A DNA stretch of 64,000 nt from Maritalea mobilis (GTDB taxonomy: Bacteria > Pseudomonadota > Alphaproteobacteria > Rhodobacterales > Rhodobacteraceae): contig NZ_JAHVKE010000001.1 of assembly GCF_019800885.1 (NCBI RefSeq), forward strand, positions 248,001-312,000. Direction: 5' to 3'. The position numbers and the translations under genes are program-made. Below the pieces are notes generated by a model. The model saw only the letters and a list, made by a program, of their open reading frames with translations, did no database searches and was not told where the DNA came from. Shown here piece after piece: positions 55,008 to 63,857 of the stretch; position 1 is the first letter of the stretch; every line of letters begins with the position of its first letter.

Positions 55008-55922
55008 CTACGCGGTTTCGGCCAGATCGCCCAACTGTGCTTCAAGCACGTCGAGAAATGCGCTCCGGGCGGGGTGGCGGGTATCCCGCAACCAGACAGC
55101 CGATAGCGACAGCTTGTCCCGTACCGCGTCAGACGGCAGCGTCAGCGGCACGAACGCAACGCCATCGATGGCCAGCCGGGATGCCCATTTCGGCACGATG
55201 GCAAGGCCTACACCGGTGCCGACGAGGCTGACAATCGTCTGTTTTTCTTCGGCGATCTGGACAACGCGCGCGCTGTAGCCGGCTTCGAGAAACAGTTTCA
55301 TCGTCAGGTCATGGCTGTGCGGGCGCGACCGCCGGTCGGGCACGATCAACGGCTCGTCGGCCATGTCGCCAACCGTGACGGCGTCCCGCCCAGCCAGCCT
55401 GTGCTCCTCGGGCACCGCGACGACGGCGGTCTCGTGGAAGAGCGCGCGAAACCGCAGGCGGGGATCGCGGCTCTCGGGTGGGCGCACGAGCGCGATGTCC
55501 AGTCGGCCCGACAGAAGACGCGGCAAGAGCCGGATGGTCTTCTGTTCGAAGATCTCGACCTCGATCTCGGGGTGGGCCTGGCGCAGATGCGGCAGCAGTT
55601 GCGGCAGCAGGCCCGCCGCCGCGCTGTCAATCGCCCCGATGCGCAAGACGGCCCGGCGATCCAGCTCCTCGGCGCGAAAGGCTGCTTCCAGCCGGTCGGC
55701 GCGGGCCACGATATCGCGCGCGCCCTCGACGAAACTGCGCCCGGCCTCGGTCAGCGAGACATGGCGCGTCGTGCGCACCAGCAGGCGGCTGCCGAGGCTG
55801 TCTTCTAGCAGCTTGATCTGCCGTCCGAACGAGGCGGGCAGCATATCCATCTTCTGGGCCGCGCGGCCGAAATGCAGCGTGTCGGCGACGGCGATCAGGC
55901 ATCTGAGTTGGCGAAGTTCCAT
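55008..55922 (-). CDS. LysR-family transcriptional regulator
   Basis: A 304-aa regulator. The N-terminal winged helix-turn-helix MELRQLRCLIAVADTLHFGR with LEDSLGSRLLVRTTRHVSLTEAG (about 1-60) is followed by a coiled-coil linker and the periplasmic-binding-like effector domain (about 90-295). It lies between the TAXI-TRAP genes (same strand, downstream) and the dehydrogenase gene (divergent). Such placement usually means it controls both. The 144-bp divergent region carries an ATCA-N10-TGAT dyad (55937-55954). The likely effector is the transported dicarboxylate or a relative. Confidence 0.9.
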   Translation of the reverse strand: MELRQLRCLIAVADTLHFGRAAQKMDMLPASFGRQIKLLEDSLGSRLLVRTTRHVSLTEAGRSFVEGARDIVARADRLEAAFRAEELDRRAVLRIGAIDSAAAGLLPQLLPHLRQAHPEIEVEIFEQKTIRLLPRLLSGRLDIALVRPPESRDPRLRFRALFHETAVVAVPEEHRLAGRDAVTVGDMADEPLIVPDRRSRPHSHDLTMKLFLEAGYSARVVQIAEEKQTIVSLVGTGVGLAIVPKWASRLAIDGVAFVPLTLPSDAVRDKLSLSAVWLRDTRHPARSAFLDVLEAQLGDLAETA

Positions 55923-55936
55923 ACGCCCCTAATAAT

Positions 55937-55954
55937 ATCAAATTTTTATATGAT
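55937..55954. promoter_or_regulatory. Dyad in the LysR/dehydrogenase divergent region
   Basis: ATCA, ten A/T-only bases, TGAT. The AT-rich block is sharply different from the GC-rich surroundings and lies 14 bp from the LysR start, where it could mediate autoregulation and activation of the divergent gene. Confidence 0.45.
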
Positions 55955-56066
55955 CGAGCAGATATTGCCGTTGCAGGGCAGAGTTGCGACATGTCGCGCG
56001 GACGATGACCCGCGCGGCGTTGCGACCATCGCAAGCTCCTCCGCGCCTGCAGCAAGGACCCTCAAG

Positions 56067-57140
56067 ATGAAAACCTACAAGATCGCAGCCATTCCCGCCG
56101 ACGGCATTGGCCCCGAGGTGATTGCCGCAGGGCTTCAGGCGCTGGAGGCCCTGGCGCGGCGCGATGGCGGGTTCGAGTTGGACGTCACCGAGTTCGACTG
56201 GGGGTCGGAGCGCTACAAGCGTGAAGGCGCGCTGATGCCCGAGGATGGCCGCGACCAGATCAAGGCGTTCGACGCGATCTTCTTCGGGGCCGTCGGCGCG
56301 CCGGATGTGCCCGACCACGTCACGCTCTGGGGCCTGCGCCTGCCGATCTGCCAAGGCTTCGACCAATACGCCAATGTGCGCCCAACCAAGATCCTGCCCG
56401 GTATCACCTCGCCGCTGGCCGGTGTCGGCCCCGGTGACCTCGACTGGGTGATCGTGCGCGAAAACTCCGAAGGCGAGTATTCCGGCGTTGGCGGCCGCGC
56501 GCACCAGGGTCAGCCCGAGGAAGTGGCGACCGAGGTCTCGATCTTCACCCGCACCGGGGTCGAGCGGATCATGCGCTATGCCTTTGCCCTTGCCCAAAGC
56601 CGCCCCCGCAAGCTTTTGACCGTGGTCACGAAATCGAACGCTCAGCGTTTCGGCATGGTGATGTGGGATGAAATCGCGGCCGAGGTCAGCAAGGACTTCC
56701 CGGACGTGACATGGGACAAGATGCTGGTCGATGCCATGACCGTGCGCATGGTGAAGAACCCGCAAAGCCTCGACACGATCGTGGCGACCAACCTGCATGC
56801 CGACATCCTGTCCGACCTCGCCGGGGCGCTGGCGGGCAGCCTTGGCGTCGCGCCCACCGGAAACATCGACCCCGAACGCCGCAACCCGTCCATGTTCGAG
56901 CCGATCCACGGCTCGGCCTTCGACATCACCGGCAAGGGCATCGCCAACCCGGTGGCGACCTTCTGGACGGCGAGCCAGATGCTGGAGCATTTGGGCGAGG
57001 CGGACGCCGCCGCGCGCCTGATGCGGGCCGTCGAAAAGGTCTGCGCCGATGGCATCCTGACGCCGGATGTGGGCGGCAGCGCCACCACGCAAGAGGTGAC
57101 GGACGCCGTGTGCGAGGCGATCCGCGGCGAAAACCTCTGA
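56067..57140 (+). CDS. Tartrate/D-malate-type decarboxylating dehydrogenase
   Basis: A 357-aa member of the isocitrate/isopropylmalate dehydrogenase family, beginning MKTYKIAAIPADGIGPEVIA. Markers for the tartrate dehydrogenase (TtuC/YeaU)/D-malate (DmlA) group are RLPICQGFDQYANVRPTKIL near 90, VIVRENSEGEYSGVGGR near 130 and GSAFDITGKGIANPVATFW near 290. The enzymes use NAD+ and a divalent metal to oxidise and decarboxylate D-malate or tartrate. An AAGGA site precedes the ATG. Divergent from a LysR gene and near a TAXI-TRAP system, it is probably the first catabolic step for the imported acid. Confidence 0.88.
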   Translation: MKTYKIAAIPADGIGPEVIAAGLQALEALARRDGGFELDVTEFDWGSERYKREGALMPEDGRDQIKAFDAIFFGAVGAPDVPDHVTLWGLRLPICQGFDQYANVRPTKILPGITSPLAGVGPGDLDWVIVRENSEGEYSGVGGRAHQGQPEEVATEVSIFTRTGVERIMRYAFALAQSRPRKLLTVVTKSNAQRFGMVMWDEIAAEVSKDFPDVTWDKMLVDAMTVRMVKNPQSLDTIVATNLHADILSDLAGALAGSLGVAPTGNIDPERRNPSMFEPIHGSAFDITGKGIANPVATFWTASQMLEHLGEADAAARLMRAVEKVCADGILTPDVGGSATTQEVTDAVCEAIRGENL

Positions 57141-57290
57141 CCCGATCCCTGCGCCCGGCAAAGCTGCGTCATCAAAGGTAGAAAATTCCCCGCCGCGCCG
57201 CGCCGCTTTTTCTGGCGCTGGCGCGGCGGCCCTTGTTAGGCTCCCTGGGCCGGTGGACTGACCACGCCCCGGCTCATTGGAGGAATTGCG

Positions 57291-58571
57291 ATGAAATTGA
57301 ATTTGAGCGCAGCCGCAGCCGGGGCCATTCTGGCCTTTGCCGGTGCGCCCGTGATGGCTCAAGGCGTCGAGTGCGGCGGCATCGGTCCGGGGGGCACCTG
57401 GATCGGCGGGTCGCCGGAGCAATCCGATATCGCTGCCGCGACGGGCGCTCTCGTGTTGACGGGGCAAGAGGTCCCCTCGGGCGGCAATGCCGTGGCCCTG
57501 TTCTCGCTGAGCCAGCCCATGGAAATCCGGGTCGAGGCGCAACCGGCGCCCGGCGGCGACTCGGTGATCGAGCTTTACGACGCCTCGGGGGCGCTGGTTG
57601 TGACCGACGACGACTCGGGCGGGGGGCTGGCCTCGCGCGCGGAAACCCCGCTTCAGCCGGGCGAGTATTGCCTTGCCACGCGCGGTTTCGGCGGTACCGG
57701 CCTGGTCGCGGATATCGCTGTCGGCCAACTGACGCATGCCGCGATCACCGAGGGCCTCTCGGGCGGGTTCGTCGGCGGTGGCGATGTCTTCCCGCCGGAT
57801 GGCCCGATTTTCGTAGGCATTGACCCGTGTCTTCCCGACACGCCCGCCACGATGCTGGGGGCCGGACCGCTTGCGCCTGTTCTGGACGAGGGCGGGGCCG
57901 AGGCGACCAACACGATCAGCGGTGTTCCCTATTACCGCTTCACGCTTGGCGCGCCGGAACCCCTGACGATCCGGGCCGAGAACCCCAGCGCCGATCCCTA
58001 TATCTACATCTTCGACGGGCAGGGGACGCTGCTGGCCGAGAACGACGATTACCAGAGCCTCAACAGCCGGATCGATTTCACCGAGCCGCTGCCGGCGGGC
58101 GACTATTGCATCGGGATCCGGGCGCTCTCCAACCCGGACTTGCCGGTGACCGTGCGCGTGATGCGTTACGACCAGCAGGCTGCGCTCAACGAGCTTTATG
58201 CGTCGGGCGAGGCCGCGCCGCCGATGGACGGCTCCTGGCCTTTCGTCGACATGGGGCCGCTGCCGCCGCGCGCGGTGCGCGACGCACAGGTGTCTGGCCG
58301 CAACGCCGAATGGTTCGCCTTCGAGATGCCATCGCGCGGGATGCTCCTGATCGACGCGGTCGAGGTGACCGACAGCGACCCGATGATCGCCCTGTTCGAT
58401 GATCTGGGTCGCGAGATCGCCTTCAACGATGACGCGAACGGGACGCTCAACAGCCAATTGGCCGTCCGCCTCGATCCGGGCCGCTACTTGCTGTCGGTGG
58501 TGCAGTATTCCGAGGGTTACCAGGGCATCATCCGGATCGCGACGGAACGGTTCGTCCCCGCGACCGAGTAA
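57291..58571 (+). CDS. Secreted protein with three PPC-like repeats
   Basis: A 426-aa exported protein, signal peptide to about residue 24 (MKLNLSAAAAGAILAFAGAP). Three beta-sandwich repeats resemble the bacterial pre-peptidase C-terminal (PPC) or DVUA0089-like fold. Each has a strand pattern IxLYDxxGxLxxxxDD followed by PGxYxLxxR (for example VIELYDASGALVVTDDDSGG near 99, YIYIFDGQGTLLAENDDYQS near 237, MIALFDDLGREIAFNDDANG near 366). Four or more cysteines may form disulfides in the periplasm. No catalytic domain is present. A strong GGAGG ribosome site precedes the ATG. Monocistronic, with a terminator at 58586. Confidence 0.8.
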   Translation: MKLNLSAAAAGAILAFAGAPVMAQGVECGGIGPGGTWIGGSPEQSDIAAATGALVLTGQEVPSGGNAVALFSLSQPMEIRVEAQPAPGGDSVIELYDASGALVVTDDDSGGGLASRAETPLQPGEYCLATRGFGGTGLVADIAVGQLTHAAITEGLSGGFVGGGDVFPPDGPIFVGIDPCLPDTPATMLGAGPLAPVLDEGGAEATNTISGVPYYRFTLGAPEPLTIRAENPSADPYIYIFDGQGTLLAENDDYQSLNSRIDFTEPLPAGDYCIGIRALSNPDLPVTVRVMRYDQQAALNELYASGEAAPPMDGSWPFVDMGPLPPRAVRDAQVSGRNAEWFAFEMPSRGMLLIDAVEVTDSDPMIALFDDLGREIAFNDDANGTLNSQLAVRLDPGRYLLSVVQYSEGYQGIIRIATERFVPATE

Positions 58572-58585
58572 GCCGGCAAAACCAG

Positions 58586-58622
58586 AAAGGGCCGCCCGCG
58601 ACGAAAGCGGACGGCCCTTTTC
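58586..58622. terminator. Bidirectional terminator
   Basis: AAAGGGCCG / CGGCCCTTT arms enclosing an inner CCGC/GCGG stem, with TTTTCGTTGG on the plus strand and TTTCTGGTTTT on the minus strand. Shared by the PPC-repeat gene and tpiA. Confidence 0.85.
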
Positions 58623-58640
58623 GTTGGACTGTACCTTGGC

Positions 58641-59390
58641 TCAGGCCTGTTCCAGCGCGTCGATGATCCCGCCGAAATCCGCGGCCTTCAACGAGGCGCC
58701 CCCGACCAGCGCACCGTCGACATTCGAGACGGCAAAGATGTCGGCCGCGTTCGAGGGTTTCACCGACCCGCCGTAAAGCAGACGGACCGAGCGCCCGACG
58801 CCGGTGCCGAAACGGCGCTCCAGCTCGGCCCGGATGTAGTCATGCACCTCGCCGATCTGGTCCAGCGTCGGCGTGCGGCCGGTGCCGATCGCCCAGACGG
58901 GCTCATAGGCCACGACAAGGCTTTCCCCAGTCGACAGGTCGGGGATCGACCCGGCCAATTGCCCCGAGATGATGTCGAGCGTGTTGGCGGCATCGCGCTC
59001 GGCCTCGGTCTCGCCCACGCAGATGACGCATTTCAGACCGGCCGCCAGCGCGGCGCGGGCCTGTGCCCGGACCATGTCGTTGCTCTCGCCATGGTCGGCG
59101 CGGCGTTCGGAATGGCCGAGGATGACATAGGTCGCCCCCGCATCGGCCAGCATCTCGGCCGAGATGTCGCCGGTATGCGCGCCCGAGGCTTCGGGATGGC
59201 AGGTCTGGCCGCCGACGGCGATCTGCGCATCGCCGATCCGCTCGGCCATCGCGCCAAGCAGCGTCGCGGGCGGGCAAAGCAGTACCTCGACAGAGGCCGC
59301 GCCATGTTCGGCCACCAGCGTGTCCACCTCGGCCAACGCCGCGCGGGTGCCGTTCATCTTCCAGTTTCCAGCCGCCAGCTTGACGCGCAT
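58641..59390 (-). CDS. tpiA: Triosephosphate isomerase
   Basis: A 249-aa TIM-barrel enzyme interconverting dihydroxyacetone phosphate and glyceraldehyde 3-phosphate. It begins [20 protein letters not shown] with the catalytic Lys in NWKMNG. The catalytic His is in [14 protein letters not shown] near 94 and Glu in [17 protein letters not shown] near 163, with the phosphate-binding [11 protein letters not shown] near 205. An AAGGAG ribosome site precedes the ATG. Convergent with the PPC-repeat gene, divergent from the oxygenase gene. Confidence 0.97.
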   Translation of the reverse strand: MRVKLAAGNWKMNGTRAALAEVDTLVAEHGAASVEVLLCPPATLLGAMAERIGDAQIAVGGQTCHPEASGAHTGDISAEMLADAGATYVILGHSERRADHGESNDMVRAQARAALAAGLKCVICVGETEAERDAANTLDIISGQLAGSIPDLSTGESLVVAYEPVWAIGTGRTPTLDQIGEVHDYIRAELERRFGTGVGRSVRLLYGGSVKPSNAADIFAVSNVDGALVGGASLKAADFGGIIDALEQA

Positions 59391-59476
59391 GCCACTCACT
59401 CCTTGTCCTTTGTCCCCTTGGGATGGCAAGGAAGCGCCAAGTGGTCAAGGCGGCCATGAGGCAGGGGAATGATACG

Positions 59477-60385
59477 ATGATCCCGAAAATCGACGCGGCG
59501 GCACTGGCGCGCGGGGAGGCCGAGGCCATGGCGCAGGTGCGCGAAGGGGCTTTCGAGACCGGCTTTCTCACGCTGGAAAACACGGCGCTGACGCCCGAGC
59601 GCGTGTCGCGGGTGATTGAGACCTACCGCGCCTTCTTTCACCTGCCCGAGGCCGAGAAGGCCGGTGTCGACATGGCCGCCACCGGATCGAACCGGGGATG
59701 GGGCGCCTCGCGATCCGAGCAGGTCGATCCGACCGCGAACCCGGATTACAAGGAGGTGTTCGACTGCGGCATCACGCTGCCCGAGGGCGATCCGCTGACC
59801 AGCATGCAGTTCTACGCCCCGAACCGATGGCCGGATGCGCCCGACGGCTTCCGGGCCGTGGTCGAGGGGTATTTCGAGGCTGCGCGCGGCGTCGCGCTGG
59901 ACCTGCTGTCGGGGATCGCGCGGGCCATCGGCGAGGATGGCGACTATTTCGCGGACAAGTTCTCGCGTCCCATGGCGCTTTTGCGCGGCAATTACTATCC
60001 GGCGCGGCCCGGTTGGGCGGGCGACAAGGATTTCGGCATCGCCGCCCATACCGACTATGGCTGTGTCACGCTGCTGGCGACCGATGGTCAGCCGGGGCTG
60101 GAGGTTGAAATGCGCGACGGCTCGTGGCTGGGCGTGCTGGCCGACCCGGGCACCTTCGTGGTGAATTTCGGCGAAATGCTGGAGATGTGGACCGGCGGGC
60201 GCGTGCGCGCCACGCTTCATCGTGTCGTTGGCGGGCCGGACGAACGGATCTCGGTGCCGCTGTTCTTCAACCCCAACCATGACACGAATGTCGCTCCGAT
60301 GGGGTCGAGCGACGTGATCCTTGCCGGAGAGCATCTCTCGCGGCGCTACAACGAGACCTACGTCCATTTGCAGGCAAAAGGGTAA
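59477..60385 (+). CDS. 2-oxoglutarate/Fe(II)-dependent oxygenase (isopenicillin N synthase family)
   Basis: A 302-aa cytoplasmic non-haem iron oxygenase. The DIOX N-domain starts MIPKIDAAALARGEAEAMAQ and contains GFLTLENTALTPERV. The catalytic double-stranded beta-helix has HTDYGCVTLLATDG near residue 193 (His, Asp), RVRATLHRVVGG near 246 (His) and an RISVPLFFNPNHDT segment whose Arg binds 2-oxoglutarate. Substrate unknown. The ATG at 59477 follows AGGGGAATG. An ATG six codons earlier is possible. Confidence 0.88.
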   Translation: MIPKIDAAALARGEAEAMAQVREGAFETGFLTLENTALTPERVSRVIETYRAFFHLPEAEKAGVDMAATGSNRGWGASRSEQVDPTANPDYKEVFDCGITLPEGDPLTSMQFYAPNRWPDAPDGFRAVVEGYFEAARGVALDLLSGIARAIGEDGDYFADKFSRPMALLRGNYYPARPGWAGDKDFGIAAHTDYGCVTLLATDGQPGLEVEMRDGSWLGVLADPGTFVVNFGEMLEMWTGGRVRATLHRVVGGPDERISVPLFFNPNHDTNVAPMGSSDVILAGEHLSRRYNETYVHLQAKG

Positions 60386-60424
60386 CCGGGGGCGGTGCGC
60401 AGAGGCGCGCCGTGTTTGTCCAGT

Positions 60425-60748
60425 CTAAAGATGCGTCAGCGCGCGGCGCGCCCAGTCGCAGGCAAGATCGGGATCGTCCAGCGCCGCGTCCGGCATAGAC
60501 CAATACGGCATCTGCGTAGGCGCTTTCCCCTCGCGCTGGTAGGTCCAGCGCGTGCAGCCCTCGGCCTCCAGAACGTCGATCATCTCGCCTGCGCCCTTCA
60601 GCCAGAGCGAACCGTCGCTCATCAGGATCGCGAAGATCGTGCCCTCGTGATACAGGCACAACCCGCCCATCATCTTTCGCGTGGTGATGTTGCCAAGGTC
60701 CGAGAACAATTCGACCGCGTGGTCGATATCGGCCCGGCCGACGGCCAA
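60425..60748 (-). CDS. TfoX N-terminal domain protein
   Basis: A 107-aa single-domain protein matching the TfoX_N family. Visible markers are a VELFSDLGNITTRKMMGGLCLYHEGTIFAI run near residue 15 and DGSLWLKG near 50. TfoX_N proteins in gammaproteobacteria affect competence, but a stand-alone domain in alphaproteobacteria has no assigned role. There is no ATG before residue 30. I place the start at a TTG two bases after the Fe-S carrier stop, with AAGG nine bases upstream; translation is probably coupled to that gene. Confidence 0.75.
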   Translation of the reverse strand: MAVGRADIDHAVELFSDLGNITTRKMMGGLCLYHEGTIFAILMSDGSLWLKGAGEMIDVLEAEGCTRWTYQREGKAPTQMPYWSMPDAALDDPDLACDWARRALTHL

Positions 60749-60749
60749 G

Positions 60750-61139
60750 TCAGTCGCCTTGCGCGGCGGCGCGTTCGGCTTCCAACTCGTCAAGTTCCTT
60801 GAACTTGATCGACTCGCCGCAGCCGCAGGCATCGGTCACGTTCGGGTTGCGGAACTTGAAGGACGCTTCCAACAACGACACCTCGTAGTCGATCTCGGTC
60901 CCGAACAGGAACATCTGCGCCATGGGGGCGATCATCACCCGCGCGCCATCCTGTTCGACCACCTCGTCATTGGCGTCGATCTCGGTCACGTAATCCATGG
61001 TGTATTCCATGCCCGCGCACCCGCCTTTCTTGATTCCGATGCGCAGCCCCTTCGTGCCGCCCTGCGCCATAAGCTTCGCGATCTGCTTGGTCGCGGATGG
61101 GGTAAGGGTGACGGCCTGCTTGCCGGGAATAGAGAACAT
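60750..61139 (-). CDS. A-type Fe-S cluster carrier (IscA/SufA/ErpA family)
   Basis: A 129-aa protein with the three cluster-binding cysteines in KKGGCAGMEYTMD near residue 41 and ACGCGESIKFK near 107. It carries Fe-S clusters from the assembly scaffold to client proteins. Starts MFSIPGKQAVTLTPSATKQI; a CAGGAG ribosome site precedes the ATG. The C-terminal LDELEAERAAAQGD tail is longer than in E. coli homologues. It heads a two-gene unit with the TfoX-N gene. It is not next to suf genes, although a SufT-like gene lies 0.9 kb upstream on the same strand. Confidence 0.93.
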   Translation of the reverse strand: MFSIPGKQAVTLTPSATKQIAKLMAQGGTKGLRIGIKKGGCAGMEYTMDYVTEIDANDEVVEQDGARVMIAPMAQMFLFGTEIDYEVSLLEASFKFRNPNVTDACGCGESIKFKELDELEAERAAAQGD

Positions 61140-61191
61140 CGGAAAACTCCTGCGCGTGTCACGCTGAATGTAGGGGCTGTGGCCGCGCCGC

Positions 61192-61875
61192 TCAACCGGC
61201 GAGAAGGGTGGGCGCAAACATGGCCAAGGGGATCGCGGTACCAAGGCCCCAGGCGAAACTGACGAGGGTCCCCAGGACAAGGCGCCGCCGCGCCTCGGAA
61301 TTACGCTCTGCCCAACTGCGCCAGGCGTAGATCAGCTTGATGCCGATGACCGGCAGAACAAGAACCGGCAGCCCCATCAGAAGCACGACGCAAAAGGCCG
61401 CGCGTTCCATCCAGCCCAGCAGAATACCTTCGTGGGAGGGCGGCGCCTTGCGCGCGACAAGGGTCAGAACGGCATATTGTCCGCCACGTGCTGCGAAGAT
61501 GATTCCGGCCAATACCAGGTAGATAATGGGCAAGGTTGAAGTGTTCGAGAGCGGGCTTTCAGCCCAGAGGCCCGGGGCAAGCAGTGTCACCCCCACGATC
61601 GAAGTAAGATGCAGCACCTGGTCCGCGATATAGGCCGGCAGACCCTTGGGCAGGCCAAAGGTCTTGAGTAGGTCGATCAGCAGATGTGCCCCGGTCAGCG
61701 CCAGGAACCATGGCGAAAACGTCCATGTTGTCAGCAGCATGGCGAGGAAAACCAAAGTGATATGCGTGCCGAGGGCGAGGGGGCGGCGCTTGTTCTCGAC
61801 CAGCCATGTCGTCTGCGCGAGGTAGTCGGCGATCACGTGGGCGAGAAACAGTGCGGCGAAGGTCTGTGTGGCCAT
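61192..61875 (-). CDS. DUF3307 membrane protein
   Basis: A 227-aa inner-membrane protein starting MATQTFAALFLAHVIADYLA. The HVIADYLAQTTWLVENKR segment and the HLLIDLLK motif near residue 63 are characteristic of DUF3307. Its His/Asp residues within hydrophobic helices suggest a metal site. Six to seven helices are predicted. The last 30 residues repeat a hydrophobic helix. Function unknown. It lies 52 bp upstream of the A-type carrier gene on the same strand, with no obvious terminator between them. Confidence 0.78.
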   Translation of the reverse strand: MATQTFAALFLAHVIADYLAQTTWLVENKRRPLALGTHITLVFLAMLLTTWTFSPWFLALTGAHLLIDLLKTFGLPKGLPAYIADQVLHLTSIVGVTLLAPGLWAESPLSNTSTLPIIYLVLAGIIFAARGGQYAVLTLVARKAPPSHEGILLGWMERAAFCVVLLMGLPVLVLPVIGIKLIYAWRSWAERNSEARRRLVLGTLVSFAWGLGTAIPLAMFAPTLLAG

Positions 61876-61945
61876 GTCTGGATCAAGGTCCTCCGTCGCG
61901 GCACGCGTGGCGCACCTCCGTCTTGCGACCTGATCATGGCGTGCA

Positions 61946-61976
61946 GGAAACGCCCCGTCCAGTCTTGGCGGGGCGC
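61946..61976 (-). terminator. Rho-independent terminator of the SufT-like gene
   Basis: Minus-strand stem CGCCCCG / CGGGGCG followed by TTTCC, 25 bp past the SufT-like stop. Confidence 0.65.
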
Positions 61977-62000
61977 TGAAAGACTAAGGTTTTCCGCTGT

Positions 62001-62363
62001 TTACATGAAGCCCAGTTCGAGGCGGGCCTCGTCGGACATCATGTCCATACCCCAGGGCGGATCCCAGGTGATCTCGACATCAACCTGTTTGACGCCATCG
62101 AGCGGTTCGATCGAGTCGGCCAGCCAGCCGGGCATGTCGCCGGCCACCGGGCAGCCCGGGGCGGTCAGCGTCATGGTCACGTGAACCTCGTTCTCGGGCG
62201 AGATGTCGATCGTGTAGATGAGGCCGAGGTCATAGATATTCACCGGAATCTCCGGGTCATAGACCGAGCGGCAGGCCTCGACGACCTGGTCGTAGAGAGG
62301 ATGATCCGTCGACGACGGCTTGATCAGCGGCGTGCCTTCGAGATGCTCTTGCTGGTCGCTCAT
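62001..62363 (-). CDS. SufT-like MIP18/DUF59 Fe-S assembly protein
   Basis: A 120-aa DUF59 protein. Key sequence is SVYDPEIPVNIYDLGLIYTI near residue 33 and MTLTAPGCPVAGDMPGWL near 64, with the conserved cysteine. The C-terminal WDPPWGMDMMSDEARLELGF tail is the SufT signature. It helps insert or mature Fe-S clusters. The start is the first Met (MSDQQEHLEG). It stands apart from any suf operon in this window. Upstream lies an AT-rich stretch with two GATACTC copies that may carry iron-responsive control (inference). Confidence 0.9.
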   Translation of the reverse strand: MSDQQEHLEGTPLIKPSSTDHPLYDQVVEACRSVYDPEIPVNIYDLGLIYTIDISPENEVHVTMTLTAPGCPVAGDMPGWLADSIEPLDGVKQVDVEITWDPPWGMDMMSDEARLELGFM

Positions 62364-62377
62364 GCTCTGTGCCTCAT

Positions 62378-62412
62378 TGAGTATCCGACCATTTATATAA
62401 GGAGTATCTCCG
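62378..62412 (-). promoter_or_regulatory. AT-rich promoter region with two GATACTC repeats (SufT-like gene)
   Basis: On the minus strand GATACTC occurs twice, start to start 23 bp apart, around a CTTATATAAATGG centre about 25 bp before the ATG. The block is far more AT-rich than its surroundings and suits a regulated promoter. The regulator is not identified. Confidence 0.45.
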
Positions 62413-62462
62413 GGGGCGTAAACCCGCGCGAGACGCGTTTGAATGCGGCGAAGGGGAAAGGG

Positions 62463-63857
62463 TTAAGCGCCCCGCCGTTTGCGCACGGGTTGTGGCCGTA
62501 CATGTTTCTCGATCGCGTCGAACAGATGCGCCGCGACGTTCTTGCCCGTCGCTTCCTCGATGCCTTGCAGGCCGGGGGAAGAGTTCACCTCAAGCAGTTT
62601 CGGCCCGTCTTCCGAGCGCAGCAGGTCGACCCCGGCCAAACCGAGTCCGAACAGCTTGGCCGATTTCAACGCCGCCTCGCGCTCGGCCTTGGTGATCCGC
62701 ACGGCGCTTGCCTTGCCGCCGCGATGCAGGTTCGAGCGGAAATCGTCGCCGCCCGCGGTGCGTTTCATGGCGGCGACGACCTTTCCGTCGACCACGAGGC
62801 AGCGGATATCCTCTCCGGCGGCTTCTTTCACGAAGCTTTGCACAAGGAAATTCGCCTTCAGCCCGCGAAAGGCGTCGATCACCGATTGCGCGGCCTTTTT
62901 GGTTTCCGCCAGCACGACGCCTTTTCCTTGCGTCGATTCCAGCAGCTTGATGATCAAAGGTCCGCTGCCGACCAGCCCGATGATATTGTCGGTATCCTTG
63001 GGCGAAGCGGCGAAGGCGGTCTGCGGCATGCCGATCTTGTGGCGCGCCAGCAACTGGTGGGCATGCAGCTTGTCACGGCTGGCGGTGATCCCGGCCGATC
63101 CGTTCACGCAATAGGTGCCGATGGTCTCGAACTGGCGCAGAACGGCGGTGCCGTAGGAGGTGACGCTGGCCCCGATGCGCGGGATCACCGCGTCATAGCG
63201 GGGCAGGCGGGCGCCGTCGTAGTGGATTTCGGGGGCCAGCGCATTGATCGCCATGTAGCAGCGCGTCGTGTCGATCACCTCGATCGTATGGCCGCGTTCC
63301 TCGCCCTCGGCGACAAGGCGGCGGGTCGAGTAATTGTCCTCGCGGCTGAGGACGGCGATGCGGAGTGCGCGCTTCGGCGCGGCCTGTTTCACGCGGGCCG
63401 TGCTGTAGATGTCGTAGCTTAGCTTTTCCTGGCAGAAACTCTCGGCCGGCGCGACGACCCAGTCGGACTGGATCGCCTGCCGTCCCAGCAACATCCGGTA
63501 GGCCATCGTACCCCGGTCGGTAAGCGTCACCTCGATCGGGGTCGAGGTGCCGCCAACGGCAAGGTCCGTCTCGATCACGTAGCGCAGTTCCGCCTCGCCG
63601 TTGGAACTTGTCACCTCGCGCCGGTCCTTGATGGGGGCCGAGCAGGCGATGGTCAGGTCCGTGCGGCCGGGGACGGGATGCACGGCGAAGCGCACCTTGG
63701 GGCGGTTGATGGAGCCGAAAGTTTCGATATCGAAGGCATGAAGGGCCGAGGTCCGCGCGCCGGTATCGACCTTGGCCTTCAGCGCGGGCAGGCCGAGGCC
63801 GGGCAGGGCGACCCATTCTTCCCATCCAAGTCGAAGGGGCGTGTCACTCTCGGTCAT
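62463..63857 (-). CDS. RimB-RimK fusion: retropepsin-like protease domain plus ATP-grasp ligase
   Basis: A 464-aa protein joining two families. The N-terminal part (about 1-150) is a RimB-type (ATP-dependent zinc protease) retropepsin-like domain, with the catalytic Asp in [15 protein letters not shown] near residue 32. The C-terminal part (about 165-455) is a RimK ATP-grasp ligase with [12 protein letters not shown] near 172, [19 protein letters not shown] near 262 and the metal/ATP segment [18 protein letters not shown] near 430. RimK adds glutamates to ribosomal protein S6, and RimB is its partner regulator. Fusion keeps them in fixed ratio. The start is set by AAAGGA eight bases before the ATG at 63857. 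Confidence 0.88.
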   Translation of the reverse strand: MTESDTPLRLGWEEWVALPGLGLPALKAKVDTGARTSALHAFDIETFGSINRPKVRFAVHPVPGRTDLTIACSAPIKDRREVTSSNGEAELRYVIETDLAVGGTSTPIEVTLTDRGTMAYRMLLGRQAIQSDWVVAPAESFCQEKLSYDIYSTARVKQAAPKRALRIAVLSREDNYSTRRLVAEGEERGHTIEVIDTTRCYMAINALAPEIHYDGARLPRYDAVIPRIGASVTSYGTAVLRQFETIGTYCVNGSAGITASRDKLHAHQLLARHKIGMPQTAFAASPKDTDNIIGLVGSGPLIIKLLESTQGKGVVLAETKKAAQSVIDAFRGLKANFLVQSFVKEAAGEDIRCLVVDGKVVAAMKRTAGGDDFRSNLHRGGKASAVRITKAEREAALKSAKLFGLGLAGVDLLRSEDGPKLLEVNSSPGLQGIEEATGKNVAAHLFDAIEKHVRPQPVRKRRGA

